Origin: Ulva prolifera
Taxonomy: Eukaryota; Chlorophyta; Ulvophyceae; Ulvales; Ulvaceae
Direction: 5' to 3'
Length of the DNA: 64,000 nt
Assembly (NCBI GenBank): GCA_023078555.1
Contig: CM041199.1
Location: 4,841,315-4,905,314, forward strand
This document shows, piece after piece, positions 1 through 11,500 of the stretch. Under the pieces are notes generated by a model, which was not told where the DNA came from, searched no databases, and saw only the letters and a list, made by a program, of their open reading frames with translations. The position numbers and the translations under genes were made by a program. How positions within the stretch are numbered: the stretch's first letter is position 1; each line of letters opens with the position of its first letter.

Positions 1-817
1 GCTCGGTATAAATACCGGGGTGTGTGCGCCCAGGTCAATCCCCCTGTCAAAGCTGGCCTCGCCGAATCGTGCCGCATAACTGCCACACTGATCCCAGATC
101 CCGCATAAGCGCGGGAGATCTTAAATTGTGGCTCACAGAGCCTGAGATGAGTGTAAGCAAGGCAGCGCACGTAATTTGTGGGCAGCTCTGGGTGGCTGTA
201 CAGATATTATCGTGCATGCCAACCCTGGAGCCCGCCGGGCGGACCCTGTGTAACGGCGGTAATGCACACAGTAAGACGTAATATGTGCAGTAACGACTCG
301 GCTAGCCGCATAAAGCCATAATAAGCCTGTGACGGGACACATTGTGCCGGGAGAAGGCTGTACACAGTGCTGATGCAATGTGCACGTAAGGCTGGTGGAC
401 GCGTGCAGTCACACGTGGCGAGTGCAGGCACGTAAGCCTACTGAGCGTACGTGTGATCATACTGTGTACAACTCGATCGGTAATTCACAAGCTATGCGTG
501 TGCGACCGTCCACATGGCTGGACAAGCCGCTGCGCATATAAGAAAAGGTGTTAATTGTGCCAGCATGCGCTAGTGTGAGAGATATCTCACAACAAGACCC
601 CTGCAGCCTCCTCTCGCGAGCTACAGTGCAGATCACTTGATACATATTCACATTCTTACTGACTAAATGCTGGACCATATCTCCGGAGATACCGATGGAG
701 GATGCAGCACTCAGAGAGCTGGAGCAACCAGAGAGCTAGCTGGAGCCTTGTGAGAACTATTCCACACCGTCCTTTCCCAGCATCGATGCGCTCCAGTGCA
801 TGCAGCAGCACTAGTGT
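1..817. other. Gene-poor left flank
   Basis: I see no convincing coding exon. The short open frames on both strands show no recognisable domain and no paired splice sites. The stretch ends at the left target-site duplication of the LINE insertion that follows. Confidence 0.5.
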
Positions 818-834
818 CACACAGTACCGCTGCG

Positions 835-1677
835 ATCCGCGCGCAGTCGCCCCGCGCCCACGACGCGGCCGACCCCTGGCCAGCTCTCCCTGCAACAGCT
901 CAGCCTGTCTCCGACACCTCCCCTGCCTCGGCCGCGCCCGCTCCCTCCCATGGCGCCCAGGCTCCCCCTCCTGTCACGTACGCAGCTGCTGTCTCCGCCT
1001 CGGGGTGTGCTCCCTGTGTCACGCCTGCCCCCGACGCTGGCCCGACCCCCACCCCGGCTGAGCCCGGAGCGGCGCCGCCAGCGGCGCCGGCGGCGCCGGG
1101 CGACGAGCATGACGCCCCTGACCCTCAACGGCCTCTGGCGGCCGGGCAGCGTTCGCGGCGATCGGACAACGCCCGGAGTGCCCCTTCGGCTCCTCCTCCC
1201 CGGTCGCGCAGAGGCGCTCAGCGCGGTGACATTCTTGCGTTCTTCCCCGGCTCGCCGGTGACCGGCGACGTGTGCGTGTCTCACCCGCTGGCTGGCTCGA
1301 ATGTCCGCTCCGCAGCAACCTGTGACGGCGCCGCCGCGGCGCAGTCCGACCAGCGCAAGCGCGACAAATACGGCCGGGCGGGCTCCGGCGCATTCACCCT
1401 GGTGCCACTCTCTCACGAGACATATGGGAGGATTGGCCCTGCCGCGTTCGCCTTCCTGAACCGGCTCGCCGACCTTGCTGCAGGTTTGGGCACCGCCTCC
1501 CGGCGGCTGTTCTTGGAGAATGCGATGCGCGACCTGTCCACGACGCTGTGCCGCGCGGTGGCTCGGCAGGTGCACGCCGCTGCCCCGCTGATGGCGCGTC
1601 ATGCGGGCAAGGCTGTTTTGACGGGGCTGGCAGTCCCGTCTGATGACCTCACGCCGCTCACAGGCCACCCGGCCTGA
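835..1677 (+). pseudogene. C-terminal fragment of a LINE ORF2-like protein
   Basis: The open frame continues from the flanking DNA into the element and stops at 1677. The first part is Ala/Pro-rich linker. The last ~140 residues hold an R-G-D-I segment, then D-V-C-V-S-H-P about 15 residues later, then K-R-D-K-Y, then a helical ending that includes GRIGPAAFAFLNRLADLA. This spacing resembles the PD-(D/E)XK restriction-like endonuclease region at the C-terminus of several non-LTR retrotransposons; that assignment is inference. The in-frame ATG at 796 lies outside the element and is unlikely to be a true start. With no reverse transcriptase, this copy cannot be autonomous. Confidence 0.75.
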
Positions 1678-2249
1678 GTGGCGCTGCGCGCCCGCCCGGG
1701 CCCGGGACGTCCCGGGTGGTGGGCGGTCACCGCTGCGTGCGCGCTGGCAGCCCCGTCTGCTTTGTTGTGATGGCGGCTTAGGCGTGCCGCGTTTCTCTGG
1801 TGTCTTCCCCGTGCGCCTGCTTGTGGCCCGCCGTTGGGACGCAGCCGGGTGGTTTGGGCGGGCTGGGCTGGACTTTGGGGATTACGGGTGTGGGTTTGCG
1901 GGCGGGTGGGTTGGTGTGCGAGGGCTGGGCTTGGGGGGTTGTGCCGGGGGAGGCGGGGGCCTCCCGGGGTTGGGGGTTTCTGTTGCGGTCTCGCTGTTTG
2001 TTTGCTGGGCGGCCTTGGCTGCTTGTGCTTCCGGGTCTTGTGCGCCTGGCTGGTGGGCGGGGTTCGGCTGGGGGTGGGCGTGTGGGTGTGGGCGTGTGTG
2101 TGGCTGTGTGGCTGTGTGGCTGGGTCTGGCGAGGGTGCTGCCGTTGCGTGGGTGTTTTGGTGTGAGCTTCGTGTGGCTTGCTGCGTGGTGTGCGGTTCCC
2201 CTGGTTCTTGCTTGCGGTGCTACCTGCCTCGCTTGCTTTGTCCTTGTAA
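835..2249 (+). mobile_element. 5'-truncated non-LTR retrotransposon (LINE), 3' part
   Basis: The element is bounded by a direct repeat at 818-834 and 2250-2266 (CACACAGTACCGCTGCG, one mismatch of 17), the target-site duplication expected from target-primed reverse transcription. The first 840 bases encode the C-terminal part of an ORF2-like protein. The rest is a G/T-rich 3' untranslated region with many TGTGGCTG-type repeats, ending in TTTGTCCTTGTAA. The same 3' terminus recurs at 22323-22441 and, reversed, near 47836-48010, so this is a family. No poly(A) tail is present. The 5' end, including the reverse transcriptase, is missing, as is typical of truncated LINE copies. The near-perfect duplication suggests a fairly recent insertion. 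Confidence 0.88.
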
Positions 2250-2266
2250 CACACAGTACCGGTGCG

Positions 2267-3093
2267 GCCAGGATGCAACATTCTCTTGGTGTGTATGTGC
2301 GCCGGAGCCGCCATCATCCCCTCCAACGAGGCTAGGGCTATATGTATGCATGTTACATGGGCACTCGGGGTAGCTGGCTCTGCTCAACAAGCTTGTGTGT
2401 ATGGCAATACACGGTACATGTCCCAGTGTCGCATTTTATGCGATTTGATTCATGTGCATGGATTGGAGGGCAGGCGGTAGTGTCACGAAGGACTGCTGCC
2501 GAATGCTAGCTGCTTTAGCAAGCTGCCATGATAATTCTGATTTGTCGCTGAGTCTTCTTGTACCATTTGTGAATCAATAGCGTGTTTACATGACCCACAT
2601 GTGTACACAGGAGACTGAGTCACGCAGGACTATTCTGTGTCGATACAGACAGGCAGAGATGGCGATTGTCGAAGGGGGATGTCTCAAAACATATGAAGCG
2701 TTGCAGCAGCTCATATAAGGGCAATGCCACGCGAATCTGGCATGGTTGACAGTGGTCAGGAGGCCGGGTGTGGACGTCGCCAGACTTCTGTTGGGACTCG
2801 AGGCTGCCGAGGCTTTGTGTGAGCGCGCACGGGATCTGAATCTACTTTGAAAGGGCTCTTTTGTGGAGTTGTTGGCTTAAACAGCTGGCTGGAAACATCA
2901 AGGAGCTGCCACTGGCCTGTTGGTCTGATTCACATTGGCTCTCCGAAGGCCGACTTCAAGGGAGTGTATATAGATGGTTTGTAAGTTGTGAGGCCACCTA
3001 GCCCCTGAAATCCGCAGCCAAAACGGTTGAGTTGCAACTGTGAAAGACTGGTGCCATGGAGTTGAGGCATGTTGTGGCTGTTTGTGCCTCGAG
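2267..3093. other. Intergenic, nothing recognised
   Basis: I found no domain-bearing open frame and no clear splice structure. The segment separates the LINE from the DNA transposon and contains part of the latter's target region. Confidence 0.45.
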
Positions 3094-3101
3094 TGAGGTC
3101 C

Positions 3102-3204
3102 AGGGGGTCATCCACTCCCGCTAAAAGGTGGTCCCCCCCCGGGCGCGCAAAATCCGCTGCGAAACAGCCAAATTGGGGAAGGTTTCCACTATGGTCTATG
3201 TTGA
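3102..3204 (+). repeat. Left terminal inverted repeat (103 bp)
   Basis: It is identical base for base to the reverse complement of 4552-4654. It begins immediately after the 8-bp target duplication TGAGGTCC. Confidence 0.95.
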
Positions 3205-3474
3205 TTGGGAACTCGTAGTGTACGATCTCAGTCTTGGGGAAAGTCCCCAAGCAGAGTGCCCTTTTCGGCGAAATGTCGCCGTTTTCCCCAATATCGCGGG
3301 AACGATGCGAGATCATCCCCAATCAACCGCCATTGCTTCCAGACCGAGGAACACAACGAAAATGAGCTATAATTTGTTGCACTGTTGTTACATGACATGT
3401 TTGTGACTCTCGACGCCTGATCGGTAGAAGTTCGAGAGTACTACATTTGTCGGCTGTGTTGTGTCCATCAGACA

Positions 3475-3744
3475 ATGGTGTCTCGCACGAGACCGGCGCA
3501 ACAAGAGTTAGATGATGCTGTCGAAAACGTTTCTGCTTGTTATTACATCAATCGCAAGCCTGTGACGGCGAGGCAGCTACAAGACGTTGTGTTGCCCGCC
3601 ATTGCACGAGCTAGGCTCGTGCCAAATGAGATCAGGGACGCCGAAATATTCCAGTTTTGTTTCAAGTTAGCTGACCTCGAGTCTACGAAAGGCAGTGGTG
3701 GTAACAGCTATGTGGAACCCATGCTCGACAGTGGCGCTAGGTAG
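3475..3744 (+). CDS. Small ORF inside the DNA transposon, unknown
   Basis: This 89-codon frame starts at an ATG about 270 bases inside the left inverted repeat. The product is hydrophilic with mixed composition (ends YVEPMLDSGAR) and has no motif I recognise. It is unlike the GC-rich, Ala-rich host exons nearby. It could be an exon remnant of a transposase or captured DNA, or a chance frame. I cannot tell which. Confidence 0.3.
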   Translation: MVSRTRPAQQELDDAVENVSACYYINRKPVTARQLQDVVLPAIARARLVPNEIRDAEIFQFCFKLADLESTKGSGGNSYVEPMLDSGAR

Positions 3745-4551
3745 TGGCTCTACCATGTCATGATTGAGTGGCTGAACAGTGTCGCTTGTTTGTATGTTTA
3801 GTCCTGAGATATGATCGGGCACAGATATAAAATTGTACAGTGTATATAGTCTGGACTGATCCCCGGCGACAAAGCTTGTGCGACAATACCGTCAATTACG
3901 TGGTCTGCACGAAATGCATCAAATAAATGACCGGAGCAAGAGGCAGTGGCCGCCATGATGGAGGTTTTCGAAAGGCTAGGACACCCGACGAAATACCCGC
4001 ATTTCACATTCACATAGCGCAACGCACAAAACATAGCAGAAATACTTTGCTGCCTAGCAGTACACAACTTGCAGGTCACTGAATACCAAGCATGGACTCT
4101 GTTGCACAGAGAAGCAGCAGGCAGATATATAGCAGGTTTGAACCAGCAAGGGCAATCTGCAGTCGTTACACTGTAGCATCAGGCCACTAAAGCGACATTC
4201 ACAGAATGCGGAGATCAAGTACTAGTTAGCAATGGAATATCGGTCGTGACACAACCGTCCCCCAGCTGTAGCACGTCCTCAGGAGGTGATTCGGAGCAGT
4301 AGCAAGTCAATTGCCACAAAAGGACGTCACCGGGCTACGGAATAATCCGGCGCGGCCGTCCATAGGCAACCGAAGACACCTATTAACTTGAAAGATGCAA
4401 TTTGGGAAAGATTGGGGAAGGAATTGAGTGATTGGGCAGCTTTGGGCAGCGTTGGGAAGCCACAGACAGTTCTCCCCAACCAGACCGACCATTTCGGCGA
4501 ATATGGCCAACTCTCCCCAAGACTCCGAACTAAAACACTAGGATTGTTCAT

Positions 4552-4654
4552 TCAACATAGACCATAGTGGAAACCTTCCCCAATTTGGCTGTTTCGCAGC
4601 GGATTTTGCGCGCCCGGGGGGGGACCACCTTTTAGCGGGAGTGGATGACCCCCT
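4552..4654 (-). repeat. Right terminal inverted repeat (103 bp)
   Basis: It is the reverse complement of 3102-3204 with no mismatch seen. It is followed at once by the second TGAGGTCC. Confidence 0.95.
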
Positions 4655-4662
4655 TGAGGTCC

Positions 4663-5548
4663 AAAAATGCATGTTCAGCCTCAGAATGAAACCGCATGAC
4701 ACCCAGGGCTACCACCGCTGCACCCACTGTACTCATATGACAATTAAACAGCGTTGTGGACCTGCAGCAATGTCGATGCTGCCATGTGCAGCCTCTGCCA
4801 AATCCACCAGCATATGTGTTTCACAGCCTATCAATCGTGATTTATATCGCCTCGCATCTCCAAAACCCGCCATCCCTCAAGTTCAGCTTCGCTCTGCATG
4901 CTGCCTGATCGCCCATTTGTTGTGCGCCAAATCCCTTGTGCACCACCGGAATTCAACTTAGACAATTGTCGTTTCCGTGAAAGCAGCTGTAGCTGATCTC
5001 GCGTCTTTCTGAGTAACATTGCGCTGAGGGGCTTTCGATTCAGTTTTGGCGTGCGGCATGATGCATGGTGCTGACGCGAGGAGAGCGATTGTGGATCAAA
5101 CTCGCTTGTGGCCACGAGCGCACCACTGATGAGGGACAAGGACGTCCGAACGTCCGCTGAAATGACTACAAAGTTGACATGAAAGTCCCGACTATGCTTT
5201 GTCGACGTTAGAGGACCACACTGGTCTTGACTTGCCAATTCGGTGAACGCTCGCAGGGTTTCCCAGCTGGGCCCAGGCCTGCTTCCTGTCACCTGGATGG
5301 AACCTGCTTGTAGCGCGAGTCTGAACGCGTTCGCGCATATGTGCACATATCCAAACTTTTGTGCACAATCTTATCTAGGAGGCAGTGGCTTCCGGGCGCG
5401 TTATTGCACGGCCAGCTGGCCGGTTGAACAAGCACTGACATATAGGAAAAGCGCAGATGCTAGAAGCGATCGAGACAGCATTGCCATAGATATTTGCGAG
5501 CCTGACTCCTCTAAGCAAATCTAGCACGGAACAGACGTAGACTTCACA
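4663..5548. other. Upstream region of GRDP copy 1
   Basis: This is about 890 bases between the transposon and the first ATG of the GRDP-like gene, so it presumably holds that gene's promoter. I saw no clear TATA element or conserved block shared with the region upstream of copy 2. Confidence 0.4.
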
Positions 5549-8500
5549 ATGCATCAAGATGCTGACAGAAACCCGTTTGCCCTGCACTTGGTCCCGATTC
5601 TGAGTAAGGCAGTAGCCAAGGAGCACGAGTTCTTGCGTGAGATTGAGACCTTAGCAGATGTGCTGTACGATGAAGCCGTCGTCCGCGTCTCTGCGCTGCG
5701 ATATGAGCGCTTGTGGATCCCTGCTGTGGCTGCGTGTTTCAGGGAAGGATATTTACAAAAGAGTGAACGGGAGAAAACAAACACTGAAACCGAATCTCAT
5801 CCAGACACTGAAACCGAATCTCAGGGAAGGAACATCGGTGCCGGTGCCACCTCTCGACATTGCCTTCATATGGCATTGTCACGATCTCTGCCCAACGAGG
5901 TGAATCTCTCATACTGACTGGCGAGAATCGTACAGTGCATTGTTCGTCTGGGGGCCAACCTGCCTTGGCTGAGCAAATCTGCATGCTGCTGCAGCTGCTC
6001 AGACTGGTGGGCGCCCGGTATCTTGGGGTAGCACTGACCCCGCTGCTCGAGCAGATAGAACATGTAGCAGACGCATTGCATAAAAATCCTGCCTTCCTAT
6101 CAGCAGGTCTATTATGCGCGATGACTTTTTCGCTTCCTGTATGCTCGCTCGCGCCGATGCGATCCCGGGCCAGTCTCAAATGCATTCCAAAACAATCATG
6201 CAGTCAATCATATACATGGCCCAGCAATCAATTTGTACTGCAGAGACATGAATATATTCGTTCAACTTGGCTTTGACGTCGTGGACGCTAGAACACGTTA
6301 TTTGCCTCACATGGAGTTGTGTATTGCACGGACTCCCATCTCCGGTATGAATCATCTAGCGCCAACTATGTGTGTTCCTAGAAATTATTCGATTTTATCG
6401 ACTCTGGTTGCCGATACCTGGTGGTGTCGTTTGCTTGCTTCGTTTATACATTTGAACCAAATTGACTCATCCAGGGCAGCTTGTTCCATGTTGCAGTAGT
6501 TTTCGGACCTGCATTTATCATCTGTCGAATTTGGTGGCTATGTTCTCGCAAACGGCAGCGGAGTCGACTGATGTTCGTTTGACCAGTTTGTACCACGACA
6601 GCTGCACCCAGTTGGTCTCTGCATACAGCTGGAGAGACCAGATCGCAGTTACGTAGCAGACCACTATCGTCCGCACATCCACGATGATCTTGAAAGCAAT
6701 CACGGGGTACACAATAAGCACATGACACATCAGAGACGCATCCACGAGGAACTGCCACATCAGGATGCAGTGCTGATGCTTCTCCTTCTGAGCGTGATGG
6801 CATATCGTGGACCTTAAGTGGTAGGAGATCTGCCGGCCACCAGCCTGAGGCAGGCGCCTTGCACGGAAGCATGACAATCCACCTGTCTCATAGCTCTGTC
6901 GACACCAGCATCTCCGGCTGCCTTACTTGCCCACCAAGCAGCCACCACCTCGATCGATGGCAGGTTTACAGCACCTCTGTGCAAGCTTATAGGATGCACA
7001 CGCCAAATTATGCGGCGCCACAGTGGCCACAATCCGAGAGCGTGTCAACATATAGCATCGCTTTGTATTCACTCGCGTCAGCTGCGCATGCATGACGGGG
7101 CAGCATATGCCAGCAGCTCCAAACAGATCCAATGGCGGTGCAGGTACTTCTCCGATTGGGAACACCTGATGGGAGGAGTGCCCGACTTTGTGTTCCCGGG
7201 GCCCCCCACCGTCCTCCCCAACGGCAGCCCGCCCGGCGTCCACGCCGACATCGACCTGTCGAGCCGCGCCGCCGCCCTGGAGAGCATGTGGCACTCCCTT
7301 GGCGAGCAGCCATCGGCCGCGCTTGCAGCACAGCAACGAAAGGAAAGCAAGCTGTCATACGACGTCACGGCGGCGGCGCTGCGGCAGGGGGGGTTCTTCT
7401 ACCAGGTGTCCCTGCCCCACTACCAGAATGAAGGCTTCATACAGAACGCTGTAAGCAGGTGCGGTGCATGCGTGGCAATCCTGCTTGCGCTTCAAGGTGG
7501 CCACTCAAATCAGCGATTGCGCCGGCCGCAGCAGCTGTTGGGGGTTTCCAGTTGGGCCAAAGCTAGGGCCAGCTTGCAACTTGCTTCGGGTCCAGAGCCT
7601 TTGATCAGGCAAATCACAGGCAATGACATCGTGATGAATTCATTTGAATCCGGGGTGAGCGCATGGTCCACCTGAGCACTGGCTGCTGCTCCAACGAGCC
7701 ACATGACCAAAGTACTGTTCGGGCAGCACACCAGTGTTGGTCCACCTATTGGTTTATAAAAACATGTTTTGGGCTCAGCCTTCAGCAGGCTGGCGTTCAG
7801 GGATCAGACCACCCTGGTGTGGTGTTTCTCTTTGTGGTTGGACACGACGACCTAATACTGCAGTGCACGCACCATGACTGGAGCGTGTCATAGCAGGACA
7901 CACATGAAGACTTGAGCTCCCAACACTTTCAGCCACCACGCAGCTTACATTTGCAAGCATCACACCAAAACGTACCCGCGTTCACCTCAAGCACTCACAG
8001 TTGCAGACACGCGGACGCCGCATGCAGGTACCTCACGTTCCTGGCCATCCGCCGGGCCAACCCGGGCGTGAAGCTGTGCCCGACGTACGACATCGACCTC
8101 GTGTGGCACCCCCACATGAGCCTGCCCCACCAGTACAAGGCCGACACCGAGGCCATCCTGGGGGAGCACTTCTCCCATGACGACTCCATCAATGACCGCT
8201 CGTCCGGGGCCGATCGAGCTGCAGACGCTGCAGCAGACAACAGAGCGCCTGTGTGAGAAGGCTGGGTCGCAGTTCTTCCAGGCGGGTGGCATGTTCCGTG
8301 GCATCCCTGCACGCTTCACGTCGCAGCAGCGCAGCTTCTGTCTCCCCGGTGCGAGTCCAAGGAGCAGCCGCGCCCTCCATGCGTATGGGAACTCACCGGG
8401 GCCCTGCGTGTCAGTGCCGTGCACCAGTGTTGGGTCGCTTTACAACATTTCCAGGGCTGCCACCCAAAAATAGACCTGGATATTCGGAATTGTTCTATGT

Positions 8501-11500
8501 GATCGGGCCCGATGACCCAACACTGCCGTGCACATGTGCTGAACTGTACTACTAGTAGGTGCAAGCTCTTCCGTCACGGCCTTGCAGCTGCAATTTGATT
8601 TGTCCTTGCTGTATTGCTAATACGCAGGCTTGGTGGCCCGACACTGCTCTCTGCGAGCGCTGCGGACGGCCCAAGCATCCGCGCTGAACCAAAAAAACGT
8701 AGTTCCTGCTGAGAGTAGTACCAAATGTGCAACCACATGTGCTTTGATGCGGCACCCCCATTCGTTGTCTTGATCCTTGAGCCGTATGTGCCTGCTGGAG
8801 AAAGCTCCTCATGTTGATGCATTGTTGAGCGTCGAAATCCCTACGTTCCCGCTCGGAGAAAAGTCTTTGCGCTACTTTGCTTACGCTCGTTTATGCTTCC
8901 GTCACAGGACTTTTAGGTTTCTGCGTTCATTCTTTGGGACCGCGATCGCAAATGTGTTCTGCAGCAAAAATCACTACAGACTGCTACGTAGCACTCAACG
9001 CGGTCGTGTCTGGAACACAAAACATTTAAATGATGTCCCAGTACCGATGCAGAGGCGCCTCCATCGTCGGTCCTGGTGACGTTGAAGAGCTACCACTGGG
9101 TGGCGGCAGATGGTGGCGGTGACGATGCGGGGCAGGCGCTTCACCCAGATGCAGCCATCACCGCCTGGGGCCTCTCCGCGGCGAGCAAGCTGGCCTCCAT
9201 CTGCAGCTGTGGCACCGCAGCCACGCACATGCGACCCACCACCGAGGCCCTGGAGGCCGCCTCCTCGCGTGCGCTGTCACCCAAGCTGAGCATTGCGGTG
9301 GAGCAGACCTCAGAAGCAGGCACGGCGGGCAAGCGCTCCGTGGCATCTATTGCGGTGTCCGTCAGCAAATGGCTTCAGGTGCGCATACACCACATGCACT
9401 GCAAGCGCCACGGCGTATGCATGTTCACATGTACATAGCTGTCATCCTGGATTAAACCTGAACTATTTTAGGGGAAGCATTGGTGATTGCCACACAAACC
9501 AAATCAAAGTGTGTTGATTTGAACAGAGAATGAGAAAGTCCGAGTCATGACTGCAGTTTCTCTGACTCCTGTGCGGGGAAACCTGGGACCAGGCTGAACT
9601 GAAAGTTTATGCATGAGTATGCTGTGACCCATCCAATGAACGGCGAATGGATGAGCTTACTCAGAGAAGACTGGATGTGCTGCGTCTGTAGTATACGCAC
9701 TGCTGCATGCATGTGCAGGCGGCTCGGGAGGCTACAGGCGGCAACGCTGCGAGCGTGACCGTCGCAGTGCCCGTGAAGCTCCGCGGCAATGCCGGCCGCT
9801 GCACTGCAGTCCTCGACCTGAAGGTCTCCACGCACTTCCGATCCGTCTACTGCCTGCCGCCTGTGCTGCTCAGTGAAGGCCCAGGGCGACGCCCCGGCGC
9901 CAAGGATGCCGAGCATGCATCCGCGGCGGCCGCCGTGTCGCAGCCGGAGCTGCTGCTGCCGACGGAGGCGGTGCACGGGGAACTCGGAGCGGACTCTGCG
10001 GAGACGCGGTCGTTCCTGGTGCACGTGAAGGGGGCCACGAGGGCAGACAGCCTGCGTGGGGAGCCGATGCTGGTGCGTTCATCACCCGCATGGTCAGAGA
10101 CTCTGAGTTGGTTGATAAATCGGCAAACTGATTGATTTACAAGTTTCAAGATCCCGGGCCGTCGGATGGCACAACAGCAAACCATAATGCAAGGCGAACC
10201 ACCGGCATGCTGGAGCGAGGTGCCACGGCGGTGCTACGGCGATGTCGCCGTAGACATGACTCAGGTTAACCCAACGTTGTAGCGATGGCATGATCGACTG
10301 TACACGTACCACCGCTATTATTTGCCAAAGGCCGGACATGTGGATATGCCACCGGTGACCTTGCCCAGGATTTGCTTGGCCAAAAGACTGCAACGCGCGT
10401 GACATGAGCTATCATGCTTCCTCTACATGCAAGGCAGTCGCAGGCACCTGCACTGCACATGTGTAAAGGCCTGGTACTGTCTACAGCCTGCTGACCGTGG
10501 TGCATGCTGGTCAGTGCCCTACAGCTTCAACGGCATGCATGCACAACCCCACGTGCCAGTGGCTGTGTCCACAGGGACAGCATCAAACCATTTGGCTTCG
10601 GTCTTTTCTCCCTCTTTCATCATAAATCAAAAGTTGTGAAAGCTTCCATGGCAGTCCTCCTCGGCCCGTATCTCGCCCACAGTTAAGGACCACTGCAGAC
10701 ATTTGCGTCCATGCATACATATGCATGCTTCAATGACATGTACACTCGCCGCGTGCGTGCAGGTGCGGGTGACAAACACCTCGAAGTACCTGGCGACCGC
10801 CGTGGAGGTGTACGCCAACGGCAGCACTGTCATCCCGTCCGCCCCCGGGGCACCCTTCCCGGCCGCCACCGCCCACTCTGTCAACCTCGCCACCCTGGCC
10901 AGCTGGGACATGTGCCCGTGGCGCAAGCGCGAGGACAGCTGTATCACCGCAGGCCAGCACAGCCAAGTGTTTGACTGTGATCCAGACGGAGCTGGCTCAG
11001 CGTTGGAGGCTGCTGCGGGCATGCGGGCGTTCCTGATCCGCAGTGGCGACAAGGACTGGGGCCTGCTGTACGGTGCAGCCCCACAGCTGCATGAGCTACT
11101 GATTGTAGCCTGCGTTGAATTTGGGTGCCGCTGCTTGCAGCTTCCTGCCATATGTGACGTTCGATCGGTTCCAAGCATGGCTGTGGTCATGCGAGTAGCT
11201 CCACTCCATGGGTCAGGGGCACACCAGGGAGCCTGCACGACTACCTGTTGCTGTCATCAAATAACAAATGATGACATTGAAGAGTTTGTTGCAGGGTGGT
11301 GGAGCGTCCAGGAAGGGTCGGTGCCGTCTGCGTACGCCCCCTGCAGGCCTCACATCCAGCTGCACGTGCTCAACCCAGGTGCGCTCAGCCCATCTGGCAG
11401 GCTTTGTTGTCGCAATCAGCCCCCCTGAATCTGCGGCCGGGAAGGGTGCCCCTGTCAACCTCACCACCCTGGCCAGGGGTCAGCTGACCCCCGTCAACCT

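Larger units (their letters stand above)
3102..4654. mobile_element. Non-autonomous DNA transposon, 1553 bp, 8-bp TSD
   Basis: The element has perfect terminal inverted repeats of 103 bp (3102-3204 and 4552-4654) beginning AGGGGGTCATCCACTCCCGC, including an identical run of eight C. The 8-bp direct repeat TGAGGTCC flanks it at 3094-3101 and 4655-4662. Subterminal DNA inside the repeats is rich in TTGGGGAA and TTCCCCAA motifs in both orientations and shares a TTTCGGCGAA block on both sides. Only an 89-codon frame of unknown function lies inside, so there is no recognisable transposase. An 8-bp duplication is known for hAT, P, Merlin, Novosib and KDZ/Zisupton elements. The long inverted repeats do not fit classical hAT well, so I leave the superfamily open. 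Identical ends indicate a young insertion. Confidence 0.93.

Noticed and set aside
817-1668. 283-codon minus-strand frame opposite the LINE fragment
   Set aside because: It is Arg/Gly-rich and fully antisense to a frame with recognisable LINE motifs. It is a shadow of GC-rich coding DNA.
7008-7368. Minus-strand frames over GRDP exon 2
   Set aside because: These are shadows. The plus strand encodes a segment conserved with copy 2 at the protein level.
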